From Rhodophyticola porphyridii (GTDB lineage: Bacteria; Pseudomonadota; Alphaproteobacteria; Rhodobacterales; Rhodobacteraceae), in NCBI RefSeq assembly GCF_003688285.1, contig NZ_RCNT01000003.1:354582-418581 (forward strand): 64,000 nucleotides of DNA, given 5' to 3'. The notes under the pieces were generated by a model. The model was not told the origin of the DNA and ran no database searches. It was given only the letters and a program-made list of their open reading frames with translations. Shown one piece after another: positions 37,610-45,861 of this stretch (the first letter of the stretch is position 1; each line of letters begins with the position of its first letter). Both the position numbers and the translations under genes were made by a program.

Positions 37610-38488
37610 TTAATCAGGCGCGACGATCTCATCCTCCGCGTAGCCCTGGATGTAGAGAAGCGCCGTAAGATCGCCGTGGTTGATACGGATCTTCGCCTGC
37701 TCCTGCACGGTGGGTTTGGCATGAAGCGCGACACCCGTGCCGGCCAGCTGGAGCATGCCAAGGTCATTGGCCCCATCGCCCACGGCCAGCACATCCTCCG
37801 GCGCAAGGTTCAGCCGCGCCGTGACATCGTGCAACGCCTGCACCTTGGCATCCCGGCCAAGAATTGGCGTGGCGACCTCTCCGGTCAGGACGCCGCCTTC
37901 GGACAGCAACGTATTGGCGCGATGATCGTCAAAACCCAGATCGGCCGCGATTTTCGCCGAAAAAGCGGTGAAACCGCCTGACACGAGAAAGGTATGAGCG
38001 CCATGAGCCTTCATCGTCGCGATCAGAGCCCTGCCACCGGGCATATGCGTGATCCGTCGGGCCAGAACAGTCTCTATTACTGAGGTTTCGAGACCTTTCA
38101 GCAGGCTCACCCGGGCGCGCAGCGCCTCTTCGAACGCGATCTCGCCATTCATCGCGCGGGCGGTGATCCCGGCCACATCCTCTCCCACGCCGGCCTCGGC
38201 CGCCAGTTCGTCGATGCATTCCTGGCGGATCATCGTGCTGTCCATATCGGCCAGCAGTACCTTCTTGCGGCGGCCTTCGCTGTGCTGGACCACCAGATCG
38301 ACGCCCTCGGCCTGCAGGCTGGTCCAGATCTGCGCTTCGTTTTTCGGGCGTTTGGGAAAGGTGAACTCGGCGGCCTTGTCGGGGGCGAGCCACAGGATAT
38401 CGTCGCCACCAAGCGCATTTCGCAAACTGTCGACGAGCGCGGCTTCCAGATACATCGCGGGGTTGGTGATCAGGGTCGCTGTGAACAT
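37610..38488 (-). CDS. serB: phosphoserine phosphatase SerB
   Basis: Last step of serine synthesis, dephosphorylating phosphoserine. The 292-residue HAD-family protein has motif I LLADMDSTMI (DxDST with the nucleophile Asp), motif II LVSGGFTAFS and motif IV GDGANDLGML. The N-terminal 75 or so residues are an ACT-like extension. ATG 38488 (MFTATLITNPAMYLEAAL) is chosen; the upstream open frame is not similar to the family. serC and serA lie about 21 kb away. Confidence 0.95.
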   Translation of the reverse strand: MFTATLITNPAMYLEAALVDSLRNALGGDDILWLAPDKAAEFTFPKRPKNEAQIWTSLQAEGVDLVVQHSEGRRKKVLLADMDSTMIRQECIDELAAEAGVGEDVAGITARAMNGEIAFEEALRARVSLLKGLETSVIETVLARRITHMPGGRALIATMKAHGAHTFLVSGGFTAFSAKIAADLGFDDHRANTLLSEGGVLTGEVATPILGRDAKVQALHDVTARLNLAPEDVLAVGDGANDLGMLQLAGTGVALHAKPTVQEQAKIRINHGDLTALLYIQGYAEDEIVAPD

Positions 38489-38634
38489 GAACGCTCCGGT
38501 CTGCAAATGGCTGACGCGCATAGAGCATGTTCGGCTCCGAAGGGCCAGATGACCGTTCAAATTCTCGATTGGCTTTGGGCCGGGGTCTTTTATGCTTCGG
38601 GCACAAGGTCTGAGCAGTCCATTGGAGGGCAGGT

Positions 38635-40113
38635 TTGGTTTTGCGCGATATCCTCGCGGCATTGGTGGCGCTGGTCTGCATCGGACTTGGCCTGTTCCTG
38701 TTGGAGCGGCCAAGGGCGGGGCTTGAGATCTCGTCGCTTATGGTTGGGGAAACGCCGGCGACCGTGATGCAGGTCCCCGAGACCACGGCGCCGGTCGTGG
38801 TGATCGCCCACGGCTTTGCCGGATCGCGGCAGTTGATGCATCCCTATCAGCTTACGCTCGCGCGGGCTGGATACATCACTGTCAGCTACGATCTTCAGGG
38901 GCATGGGCGAAACCCGGTGCCGATGTCCGGCGACGTGAATTCGATCGACGGCACCACCCGGTTGCTGATGGAGGAGATCGGGCGGGTCACCGACGCCGCG
39001 CTGGCCCTGCCGGGTGCGGATGGGAGGGTGGCCCTGCTGGGACATTCCATGGCCTCGGATATCATCGTCCGACAGGCGCTTGCGGATGATCGTGTGGCCG
39101 CCGTGGTGGCGATCTCTCTTTTCTCCGAAGCGGTCACGGCGGCCGAACCGGAGAACATGCTCGTGATCAACGGCGCGTGGGAGGGCGCCTTGCGGGCGGA
39201 GGCACAGCGGATCATGGCCGAGGTCGGCGCCGCCGAAGGCGACACGGCCGGAACGCCCGGCGAAGGCTTTGCCCGCCGCGCGGTGGCGGCCCCGATGGTG
39301 GAGCATGTGGGCGTACTCTACTCCGCAACCGGGATGCGGGAGTCGCGGGAATGGCTGAATGCGACCTTCGGGCGGGACTATCGCAGCGGCATCGCCAATA
39401 TCGGCGGCCCGATCCTGCTGACCCTTCTGGGTGTCGTCCTTCTGGGCCTGCCCCTGGCGAACATGCTGCCGGAGGGCCCACGACTGCCTGAGGTGCCCAA
39501 GGGCGCATTCCTGGCGCTTGCGCTTGCGCCTGCGGTTCTGACCCCGTTGATCCTCTCCCTTGTGGAGACACGGTTTCTGCCCGTTCTGGTGGCCGATTAT
39601 CTGGCGCTGCACCTGGCCGTCTACGGATCGCTGGTTCTGGCCGGCCTGGCGGTCGAGGGCGATCTGCCGAAGCTGAGAGGCTGGCCGGCCGGCATTCTAC
39701 TGGCGGGTTTTGCCCTGATCGCCTTCGGCGGTGTGCTGGACCGCTATGTGGCGAGCTTCTTTCCGCACGCTGGACGTCTGCCAATTCTGGCGGCGATCCT
39801 GCCGGGCGCGGTTCTGGCGATGGTGGCCGATGCGGCGCTGCTTCAGGCGGGACATGCCCGCATCTGGCGTCGCTGGGTGGCGCGGCTGGCTTTTCTGACA
39901 TCTCTGGGCATCGCGGTCGCCCTGGATTTCGAGCGGCTGTTTTTCCTGATCATCATCCTGCCGGTGATCGGGCTTTTCTATCTCAGCTTCGGCGTGATCG
40001 GCGGCTGGGTCGGGCGGCGCACGGGCTCGGCGCTGGCGATGGGTCTGGGTCTTGGTATCGTGCTTGCCTGGGCCCTGGCGGTGACGTTTCCACTGTTCAC
40101 CGGAACGACGTGA
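38635..40113 (+). CDS. alpha/beta hydrolase fused to a polytopic membrane domain
   Basis: 492 residues. An N-terminal membrane segment (about 4-22) is followed by an alpha/beta hydrolase domain (about 45-240) with oxyanion motif AHGFAGSRQ and nucleophile elbow LLGHSMASD. From about 262 onwards there are seven or more hydrophobic segments. The hydrolase domain probably faces the periplasm and the C-terminal part anchors it; substrate unknown. The start is TTG at 38635 after a GGAGGGCAGG ribosome site. It is divergent from serB and convergent with the AttH gene. Confidence 0.75.
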   Translation: MVLRDILAALVALVCIGLGLFLLERPRAGLEISSLMVGETPATVMQVPETTAPVVVIAHGFAGSRQLMHPYQLTLARAGYITVSYDLQGHGRNPVPMSGDVNSIDGTTRLLMEEIGRVTDAALALPGADGRVALLGHSMASDIIVRQALADDRVAAVVAISLFSEAVTAAEPENMLVINGAWEGALRAEAQRIMAEVGAAEGDTAGTPGEGFARRAVAAPMVEHVGVLYSATGMRESREWLNATFGRDYRSGIANIGGPILLTLLGVVLLGLPLANMLPEGPRLPEVPKGAFLALALAPAVLTPLILSLVETRFLPVLVADYLALHLAVYGSLVLAGLAVEGDLPKLRGWPAGILLAGFALIAFGGVLDRYVASFFPHAGRLPILAAILPGAVLAMVADAALLQAGHARIWRRWVARLAFLTSLGIAVALDFERLFFLIIILPVIGLFYLSFGVIGGWVGRRTGSALAMGLGLGIVLAWALAVTFPLFTGTT

Positions 40114-40139
40114 GAAGACCCTATCCTGCCGGACAGAGC

Positions 40140-41201
40140 CTATTCGTTGCCGGTCATCTCCAGATATCCGCGCCCTTCATGGCTGCCGGAAAAGCGGATC
40201 GGACCTTCCCAGTAGGGAAAGCTGGTGCCCATCCAGCTTTGCGGGTTGAGCGCAACTGTCTCGACATCGATGTCGCGGGCGGCAAGCTCCATGCGCCACT
40301 CCACCGGTACGTCGCGCCCCGACACGCTTTCGGTGCGCAGCGGCGTGAGGCGCAAGGCGCCGTCGGGATAGGCGGTTGCGCTCCCGTCAGGGCCAATCCA
40401 GGTAGCGGAAGTGTATGTGGGCCGGGTGGCCGACCGGAGGCCGAACCCCATCAATCGGGCGCCATCCGCGAACTGGAGCGAAAACCAGTCCCATCCGTTC
40501 TGATCGGCAGAAAGCGGTTGGGAAGACCATTCGCGATCGAGCCATGCACTGCCGGTAACCTCCGTCGGGCCGTCAGGAAGGGTGAGCCTGCCGGACACCT
40601 CATAAAAGGGTTGCGAATAGTAGTAGCTGGCCTGCCCATCGGCGGATTTGACGGAATATCCCTCATCGCCGTGAAATACGAGAGGGCCGGTCGCGCGCAG
40701 GTCCAGATCATAGGAAAAATCGGCACCGCGCGCCGTCAACTCTAGGGCCGAGAGCGCGTCCGCGCCGGTTGGCGCGGTGGAGATCATTGCCCAGTCATCG
40801 ATCCAGGCTTCGAACGGGTCGGGCGTGACGCCCGCCTGCCCGACGCCGCCGCGACCCAGACGCTCCGCGTAAAAATGCGCGTCTTCGGTCGTCACGCCCG
40901 CATGGCCCATCCAAAGCTGCGCCGCATCCCAGCCTTCGGCCTCCTCCGGGCGGAGGGCGGAGCGGAACAGCGTCCACTGGATACCGTAATCCCGACCGTC
41001 CGCTCCGGTGAGCGTGGCCGTCAGATACCACCATTCGATGCGATAGGACGGGTGGGGGCCGTGATCGGCGGGGAAGGCGAATTGCGGATCGGGTGCGGGG
41101 ACGGCAAAGCCCTCGGCATCGGTGCCGAGGCCCGCAAAGCCTTGCGACAGAGCCTGACCGGTGGTCAGCAACAGCATCGGAATCCACAGCCTAGCGTTCA
41201 T
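40140..41201 (-). CDS. AttH/CrtC-like secreted lipocalin-domain protein
   Basis: 353 residues with a signal peptide (MNARLWIPMLLLTTGQALSQ). The family has two lipocalin-like halves; marks are YRIEWWYLTATL, FYSQPFYEV-like YYYSQPFYEVSG and GSAWLDREWSSQPL. It includes AttH and carotenoid 1,2-hydratase CrtC; with no carotenoid genes nearby, an AttH-like secreted role is more likely. ATG 41201 overlaps the FtsX-like gene stop by 11 bp, so it is the third gene of an ABC-permease-AttH operon. Confidence 0.82.
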   Translation of the reverse strand: MNARLWIPMLLLTTGQALSQGFAGLGTDAEGFAVPAPDPQFAFPADHGPHPSYRIEWWYLTATLTGADGRDYGIQWTLFRSALRPEEAEGWDAAQLWMGHAGVTTEDAHFYAERLGRGGVGQAGVTPDPFEAWIDDWAMISTAPTGADALSALELTARGADFSYDLDLRATGPLVFHGDEGYSVKSADGQASYYYSQPFYEVSGRLTLPDGPTEVTGSAWLDREWSSQPLSADQNGWDWFSLQFADGARLMGFGLRSATRPTYTSATWIGPDGSATAYPDGALRLTPLRTESVSGRDVPVEWRMELAARDIDVETVALNPQSWMGTSFPYWEGPIRFSGSHEGRGYLEMTGNE

Positions 41202-43596
41202 GGGCAAAGACCTTGAGCAGGGTTGAGGGTGCGATATTGGCCAGTCGCCACGCCGGCCAGGCAGCCGCCAGAAGGGCCGCGAGAAGCGCATAAAGGCCAA
41301 GGCGAAGCCAATCGACCGGGAACATCTGCATCGGGAGCCGCCAGCCGAACGCCTCAACATTCACGACTGCCAGAAGGACCCACGCAAGCGCGAGACCCAC
41401 GGGGATCGCCAGAGCGAAGGTCAGGAATGCCAGAATCGCGGTGCGGGCCAGTTCGGCGCGGGCCAGCGCGGCCCTGGTCTGGCCGAGCGCCCAGATCGGG
41501 GCCAGTTGCGGCAGCCGCATCCCGGCCAGCGTCAAAAGGCTGGCCAGAAGGGCCAGGCTGGCCACACCGAGAGTGAGAATGTTGAGCGCACCGGTCACCA
41601 GGAATGTCTGCTCGAAGATGCGCAGGGAAAAGCGTTTGATCTCTTCCTGATCGATCAGATTGGCGGCGGGCAGGTCGAATTCCGCCCGCAATGCGTCGAC
41701 CACTGCGGGGACGCGATCGGGCGGGACGCGGACGGCCATACGAAGCTGGGGAACATCGGGGAACCGGTCGGTGAAGAGATCGAGGCCGATGATCGCCTGT
41801 CCCACCGGGTTTCCATAGTCGGAATAGACCCCGGCGATGGGCAGGGTCCACCCGGGTTGTAGCGTCACGGGATCGCCAATGGCCAGGCGCTCGCGGCGGG
41901 AGAGCTGCTCGTTGATCAATGCAGCCTCGCCCGCGGCCACCTGCGCCCAGACATCGGGTGCGGCGGCCAGAAGCGGCCAGTTGTCGCGATAGGTGGCGTG
42001 ATCGGCAATGCCGTAAAGCTCTGCCGGTTGTCCCGCGAGCGTCACCGGGGCGGAGACGATCGGCAGAACCGCATCGGTCCGGGGCCGAAGGGCCGCGCGG
42101 ATCGCAGCGGCTTCGGAGGGGGTGCGCGCGGTGACGTAAAGCTCCGAGGCAAGCCGCTGGTCGAGCCACCCGGTGAAGGTGCCCCGGAAGGAGCCGACCA
42201 TGGTCGAGACACCGATATTGGCGGCGAGTGCAAGCAAGAGCGCCATGAGCGCCATGGACAGGCCGGGAAGCTGTTGGCGGGTATCCGCCAGAAGCCACTC
42301 CCGAAAGGGTGTGGTGGCGAACCGGGTCGCGAGACGCAAGAGCGCGGTGAGCAGCGACGGAAGCGCAAGGGCTGCCCCGACAAGCAGCGCGGCGAGACAG
42401 GCAAACCCGGCGATCAGGCCCGTCCCGAATGCGCCGAGGAGGAATGCCAGGGCAAACAGACCAATCGCAAACATCATTTGCCCGCGCATGGCCTGACCGG
42501 AGGCCATCGCCCAGGCGCGTGGCTGGGCGGGCGCCAGAAGCGGCAGGCGCGCTACCCGCATCAGCGCCTGCACCGATGCGGCGGCGGTACCGATCAGGGC
42601 GATGCCCATCCCGGTGACGGCCCAGACCGGCCGAAAGGCAAGCTGGCCGGAAATCTCGGCACCATAGAGCCCGCGCAGCGTGCCCGCGACGCCGGGCAGG
42701 AGTGCAGCGGCGACGATGTATCCCAGAATGATTCCGATAAGACCGGCAATCAGGGCGAAGGCGGTCAGTTCGACGGCCAAAAGCGTGACGAGCCGCCGGA
42801 TCGGCAGGCCAAGCGCACGCAACGTCCGAAAGCTGGTGCGCCGTTGCTCGAAGGCGAGGCCGATTGCGGCGTGAACGATGAACAGACCAACGGCGAAGGC
42901 CAGCAGGCCGAAGGCCGTGAGGTTCAGGTGAAAGCTGTCGGTCAGCCGCCCGATATCGCTGCCCGATTGGGGCGTGGAAAGCGTTAGATCGGTGGCTTCG
43001 GCAAGGGGCGGAAGGCCGGAGGGCTGCACCGGCGCAACCAGCAGATAAGACGGGTCGGAGCGGCCGCTGAGCCGGGCGGCGGTCGCGATGTCGGTAAGCG
43101 CCGTGCCGGGAGCGAGACCGGATGTGACGACAAGGGGCGGCAGGTCGGGCGGAAGCGGTCGCGCGGCTGTTTCCGAGGCGACAAGCAACCGGCCCGGTGT
43201 GGTGACGAAGGCCTCGAACGAGATCTCGCCGCCCACTAGTGCGGGCGCCTGTGCCTCTGGCGGGGTGGTCAGCGGGTCGATGCCAAGCAGGCGGAGGCGC
43301 GCGCCGGGGTCGGAAAGCTCCACCTCGATCACCGGAGAGACGAGATACCCGGCGCGACGGAGCGCGATGTACTCGGCCAGAGGTATCGGAAGACCGTCCT
43401 CGCGGGTCAGGCGGTCCAGTTGATCCTGTCCCAACACCGCGGCAGCCCGGTCATAGGAGGCGCGCGCCTCGGCATTGATCGCCTGAACGCCGGACCAGAG
43501 CGCCGTGGCCAATGCAAGGCCGAGGATCAGGGTCAGGCATTGGCCGGGATGGCGCCTCCAATGGGAGAGCAGGGCGGCGCAGGCGGCACGGGTCAT
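41191..43596 (-). CDS. FtsX-like ABC transporter permease
   Basis: 801-residue permease with two FtsX-type modules: an N-terminal membrane helix, a large periplasmic domain (about 40-215), a group of three or more helices from about 225, and a second set at about 380-420 and 670-790. This is the MacB/LolC-like or COG3127 architecture, used for lipoprotein release or efflux by mechanotransmission. It overlaps the ATPase gene upstream (ATGA) and the AttH gene downstream. Confidence 0.85.
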   Translation of the reverse strand: MTRAACAALLSHWRRHPGQCLTLILGLALATALWSGVQAINAEARASYDRAAAVLGQDQLDRLTREDGLPIPLAEYIALRRAGYLVSPVIEVELSDPGARLRLLGIDPLTTPPEAQAPALVGGEISFEAFVTTPGRLLVASETAARPLPPDLPPLVVTSGLAPGTALTDIATAARLSGRSDPSYLLVAPVQPSGLPPLAEATDLTLSTPQSGSDIGRLTDSFHLNLTAFGLLAFAVGLFIVHAAIGLAFEQRRTSFRTLRALGLPIRRLVTLLAVELTAFALIAGLIGIILGYIVAAALLPGVAGTLRGLYGAEISGQLAFRPVWAVTGMGIALIGTAAASVQALMRVARLPLLAPAQPRAWAMASGQAMRGQMMFAIGLFALAFLLGAFGTGLIAGFACLAALLVGAALALPSLLTALLRLATRFATTPFREWLLADTRQQLPGLSMALMALLLALAANIGVSTMVGSFRGTFTGWLDQRLASELYVTARTPSEAAAIRAALRPRTDAVLPIVSAPVTLAGQPAELYGIADHATYRDNWPLLAAAPDVWAQVAAGEAALINEQLSRRERLAIGDPVTLQPGWTLPIAGVYSDYGNPVGQAIIGLDLFTDRFPDVPQLRMAVRVPPDRVPAVVDALRAEFDLPAANLIDQEEIKRFSLRIFEQTFLVTGALNILTLGVASLALLASLLTLAGMRLPQLAPIWALGQTRAALARAELARTAILAFLTFALAIPVGLALAWVLLAVVNVEAFGWRLPMQMFPVDWLRLGLYALLAALLAAAWPAWRLANIAPSTLLKVFAHER

Positions 43597-44273
43597 TCGG
43601 CCGCCCGCCCAAGCCCTGCGCTGCCGAGCCGGCCCTTGGTCAGATGCACCTGTCGGGCCAGACGGTGTGCCAACCGTGTCGAGTGGGTGACCATCAGGAT
43701 CGCGGTGCCGGTTTCCGCGGCCAGCTCCAGGAGCAGACCAAGAACGGTGTCGCCCGTTGTTTCATCGAGATTGCCCGTGGGTTCGTCTGCCAGAACCACG
43801 CGGGGCCGTGCTGCCAGCGTCCGGCCGATCGCCACGCGCTGCTGCTGTCCGCCGGAAAGCTGTTCGGGGTAGCGGGCAAGGTGCTCCGACAGGCCCAGAC
43901 GCCTGGCGAGTTCATCCACCCATGCGGCGTCGTGGCGGCCTGCAAGCCGTGCCTGAAAGGAGAGGTTCTGCGCGACCGTCAGGGACGGGATCAGGTTGAA
44001 TTGCTGGAAGATCAGACCAACCATGTCGCGGCGCAGGCGCGCCCGGCCCGCGTCATCCAGCGCCGAGAGGTCCACGTCGTCCACCTCGATCCGCCCCTTG
44101 TCCGCAGTGTCCAGTCCGCCGATCAGATGGAGCAGCGTGCTTTTTCCCGACCCGCTTTCGCCGGTCAGCGCAAGCGTGTCGCCCGGCGCCACCGTCAATG
44201 ACACACCGCGCAGAACTGGCAGCGGCCCATCCTCCGTTTCGAAGGATTTGTGGATATCGGTCACGCTCAGCAT
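43593..44273 (-). CDS. LolD/MacB-type ABC transporter ATP-binding protein
   Basis: 226-residue ATPase with Walker A TGESGSGKST, Q-loop FQQFNLIPSL, signature LSGGQQQRVAIGR, Walker B VVLADEPTGNLD and switch MVTHSTRLAHR, all typical of the LolD/MacB group. ATG 44273 is used because AAAGG lies 9-13 nt upstream. It pairs with the FtsX-like permease. The transported substrate is unknown; the operon context (AttH) suggests outward handling of a lipid or lipoprotein-like compound. Confidence 0.9.
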   Translation of the reverse strand: MLSVTDIHKSFETEDGPLPVLRGVSLTVAPGDTLALTGESGSGKSTLLHLIGGLDTADKGRIEVDDVDLSALDDAGRARLRRDMVGLIFQQFNLIPSLTVAQNLSFQARLAGRHDAAWVDELARRLGLSEHLARYPEQLSGGQQQRVAIGRTLAARPRVVLADEPTGNLDETTGDTVLGLLLELAAETGTAILMVTHSTRLAHRLARQVHLTKGRLGSAGLGRAAE

Positions 44274-44409
44274 GGAACAGCCTTTCAAGGCGGGAGTTGC
44301 AGTTAAGCTAGCAGTGCGATGCCGGGGTTAAAGGCACAGAATGCCGCGCATGCCCGATGAAAACGTCAGGGGGGTGGCAATAGCAATTTCATATCGGACC
44401 ATACGGTTC

Positions 44410-44456
44410 TTGCGCTGCCCGGATGATACTCTATTTTAAACTGAACGGTTCGGTTT
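44410..44456 (+). promoter_or_regulatory. promoter with 19-bp palindromic operator for the AraC gene
   Basis: TTGCGC (44410-44415), 16 bp, TATTTT (44432-44437), then the near-perfect palindrome AAACTGAACGGTTCGGTTT at 44438-44456 (one mismatched pair). The operator covers the probable start point and lies 13 bp before the ATG, which suggests autorepression. Two related sites lie beyond the gene's 3' end. Confidence 0.6.
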
Positions 44457-44469
44457 TATCGAGGGTGGT

Positions 44470-45348
44470 ATGGGAGTCCATAGCAGGCTTTGGCTTGACA
44501 CGGCGCGGCTCAGTTCCACGCGTCTGCCCGGCGGCGGAACCGAACAGCTGCTCAGGGCCGATTACTTCGAAATGGAGGCTGGGCCGATGGCGCCCGTGAG
44601 CCTGCCCGACCACTGCCTTCTGATTCCGCTTCAATCCGAGTCCGCCGCAGGTCTTCAGCGCCGGGATGGCCGGCAGACACCACTCGATCTGCCTCCCGGC
44701 TCGATGGTCGTGGTGCCAGTGGGCGCGGTCTGCAGTTGGGAATGGCTGGCGCCCGTCAAGTTCCTGCTGATCCGCGCGCACCCGGAACGGATTCAGCACT
44801 TCATTCAAGGCGATCTGAGAGTTCTGACCGTGGGGTCCCGGCTCGATGGCAGCAACGTCCTGCAAGACAGGGACTTGGGCAACTGGGCTCTGCAGATGAA
44901 GATCGCGCTTGAGGAGCCGGGGCCCGGCCAGGCTGTTCTGTTCGATGCCCTGGCGCGGGTCTTCGTAGTGACGCTGGTCCGGCGTTATGCGATCACCGAC
45001 GATGCTCCGTTTGCCGAAACCGGTGGGCTGACCACGGAGCGATACGCGCGGTTGCTTGACTACATCGATCGCCGGATCGACCAGCCTTTGCGGACGCCGG
45101 AACTGGCGCATCATCTTGGCATGTCAGATTCCGCACTGGTGCGCGCGATCAAGCAGACCACCGGCATCACGCCGCAGGCGCTGGTCATGCGGCGACGTCT
45201 TGCTGCCGCGAAAGCGCGTTTACGTGACCCGGCGCTCAGCCTTGGCGCCATCGCGATGGCCACCGGCTTTGCGGATCAGGCCCATCTGTCCCGCAGTTTC
45301 AAATCAGCAGTCGGAATCACGCCCTCGGGTTACAGACGTCAAAAATAA
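44470..45348 (+). CDS. AraC family transcriptional regulator
   Basis: 292 residues: an N-terminal sensing domain (about 1-190) with an AraC-binding-like cupin character, and two helix-turn-helix units at about 195-290 (LRTPELAHHLGMSDSALVRAI and LSLGAIAMATGFADQAHLSRSF), ending in the family signature GITPSGYRRQ. It is divergent from the ABC-AttH operon and in line with the small secreted protein. A palindrome sits at its own start and two more follow its stop codon, so it probably controls itself and the next gene. Confidence 0.9.
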   Translation: MGVHSRLWLDTARLSSTRLPGGGTEQLLRADYFEMEAGPMAPVSLPDHCLLIPLQSESAAGLQRRDGRQTPLDLPPGSMVVVPVGAVCSWEWLAPVKFLLIRAHPERIQHFIQGDLRVLTVGSRLDGSNVLQDRDLGNWALQMKIALEEPGPGQAVLFDALARVFVVTLVRRYAITDDAPFAETGGLTTERYARLLDYIDRRIDQPLRTPELAHHLGMSDSALVRAIKQTTGITPQALVMRRRLAAAKARLRDPALSLGAIAMATGFADQAHLSRSFKSAVGITPSGYRRQK

Positions 45349-45386
45349 ACTAAACTGTTTGGTTCAAAAACTGGATTGACCGGTTC
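45347..45386 (+). promoter_or_regulatory. two tandem operators upstream of the secreted repeat protein
   Basis: Site A AAACTAAACTGTTTGGTTC (45347-45365) has the same half-site layout as the palindrome before the AraC gene. Site B AAACTGGATTGACCGGTTC (45368-45386) keeps AAACTG and CCGGTT. Their centres are 21 bp apart, two helical turns, so a dimeric regulator could bind both on one face. They lie about 90-120 bp before the ATG at 45471. Confidence 0.55.
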
Positions 45387-45470
45387 AAGTTTTGTCGCCG
45401 CCTCCGGCCCATCTTGAAGTCATGAAGGGCAGATCAGACCGGTTTGCCCGGAAATGTCGGAGATAAGACA

Positions 45471-45797
45471 ATGACACGCATGATCCTTCCCCTTGGTGCC
45501 GCTCTGGCCGTGACCCTCGCGCTTCCCGCCGTCGCGAATGACGCGCAACTGGCGGCGTCGCTTGGTGTCGAGCCCGGTGCCTATACCACCGCCGAGCTGA
45601 TCCAGCTTTCCAACGCAATGTCCGATGACAATGCGATCGCGATCCGTCACATCCTTCAGGACGGGCCCGAAACCGTATCGACACAGAACCGGAGCGCAAA
45701 TGGCGGCAATGCCCAGCTGGCGGCCTATCTGGGTGTGAATCCGGCCGACTATACGACGGCGGAACTGGCTGCGATGTATATCGACGCCACTGACTGA
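45471..45797 (+). CDS. small secreted protein with two 19-residue repeats
   Basis: 108 residues: signal peptide (about 1-22, ending LPAVAND) and two copies of an AQLAA-x-LGV-x-P-xx-YTTAEL unit at about 25-43 and 81-99 (15 of 19 positions equal), separated by a 37-residue linker rich in Asn, Asp and Ser. No Cys, no known domain. It is probably periplasmic. The gene follows the AraC regulator, has AraC-type operators in front and a strong terminator behind, so it forms its own unit. Function unknown. Confidence 0.75.
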   Translation: MTRMILPLGAALAVTLALPAVANDAQLAASLGVEPGAYTTAELIQLSNAMSDDNAIAIRHILQDGPETVSTQNRSANGGNAQLAAYLGVNPADYTTAELAAMYIDATD

Positions 45798-45819
45798 TGC
45801 GCGGTCTTGAAACGGGTTT

Positions 45820-45853
45820 GAAACGGGGCGGTGTACCTTTACCGCCCCGTTTC
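45820..45853. terminator. bidirectional terminator hairpin
   Basis: GAAACGGGGCGGT and ACCGCCCCGTTTC pair perfectly over 13 bp with an 8-nt loop. A- and T-rich flanks (GAAAC / GTTTC) could serve both strands. It lies between the convergent secreted-protein gene and tonB. Confidence 0.8.
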
Positions 45854-45861
45854 TGCTGCGA

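Noticed and set aside
40140..41201. Carotenoid 1,2-hydratase (crtC) call
   Set aside because: The CrtC family relation is real, but no carotenoid gene is near and the operon encodes a LolD/FtsX-type transporter, so an AttH-like role is more likely.
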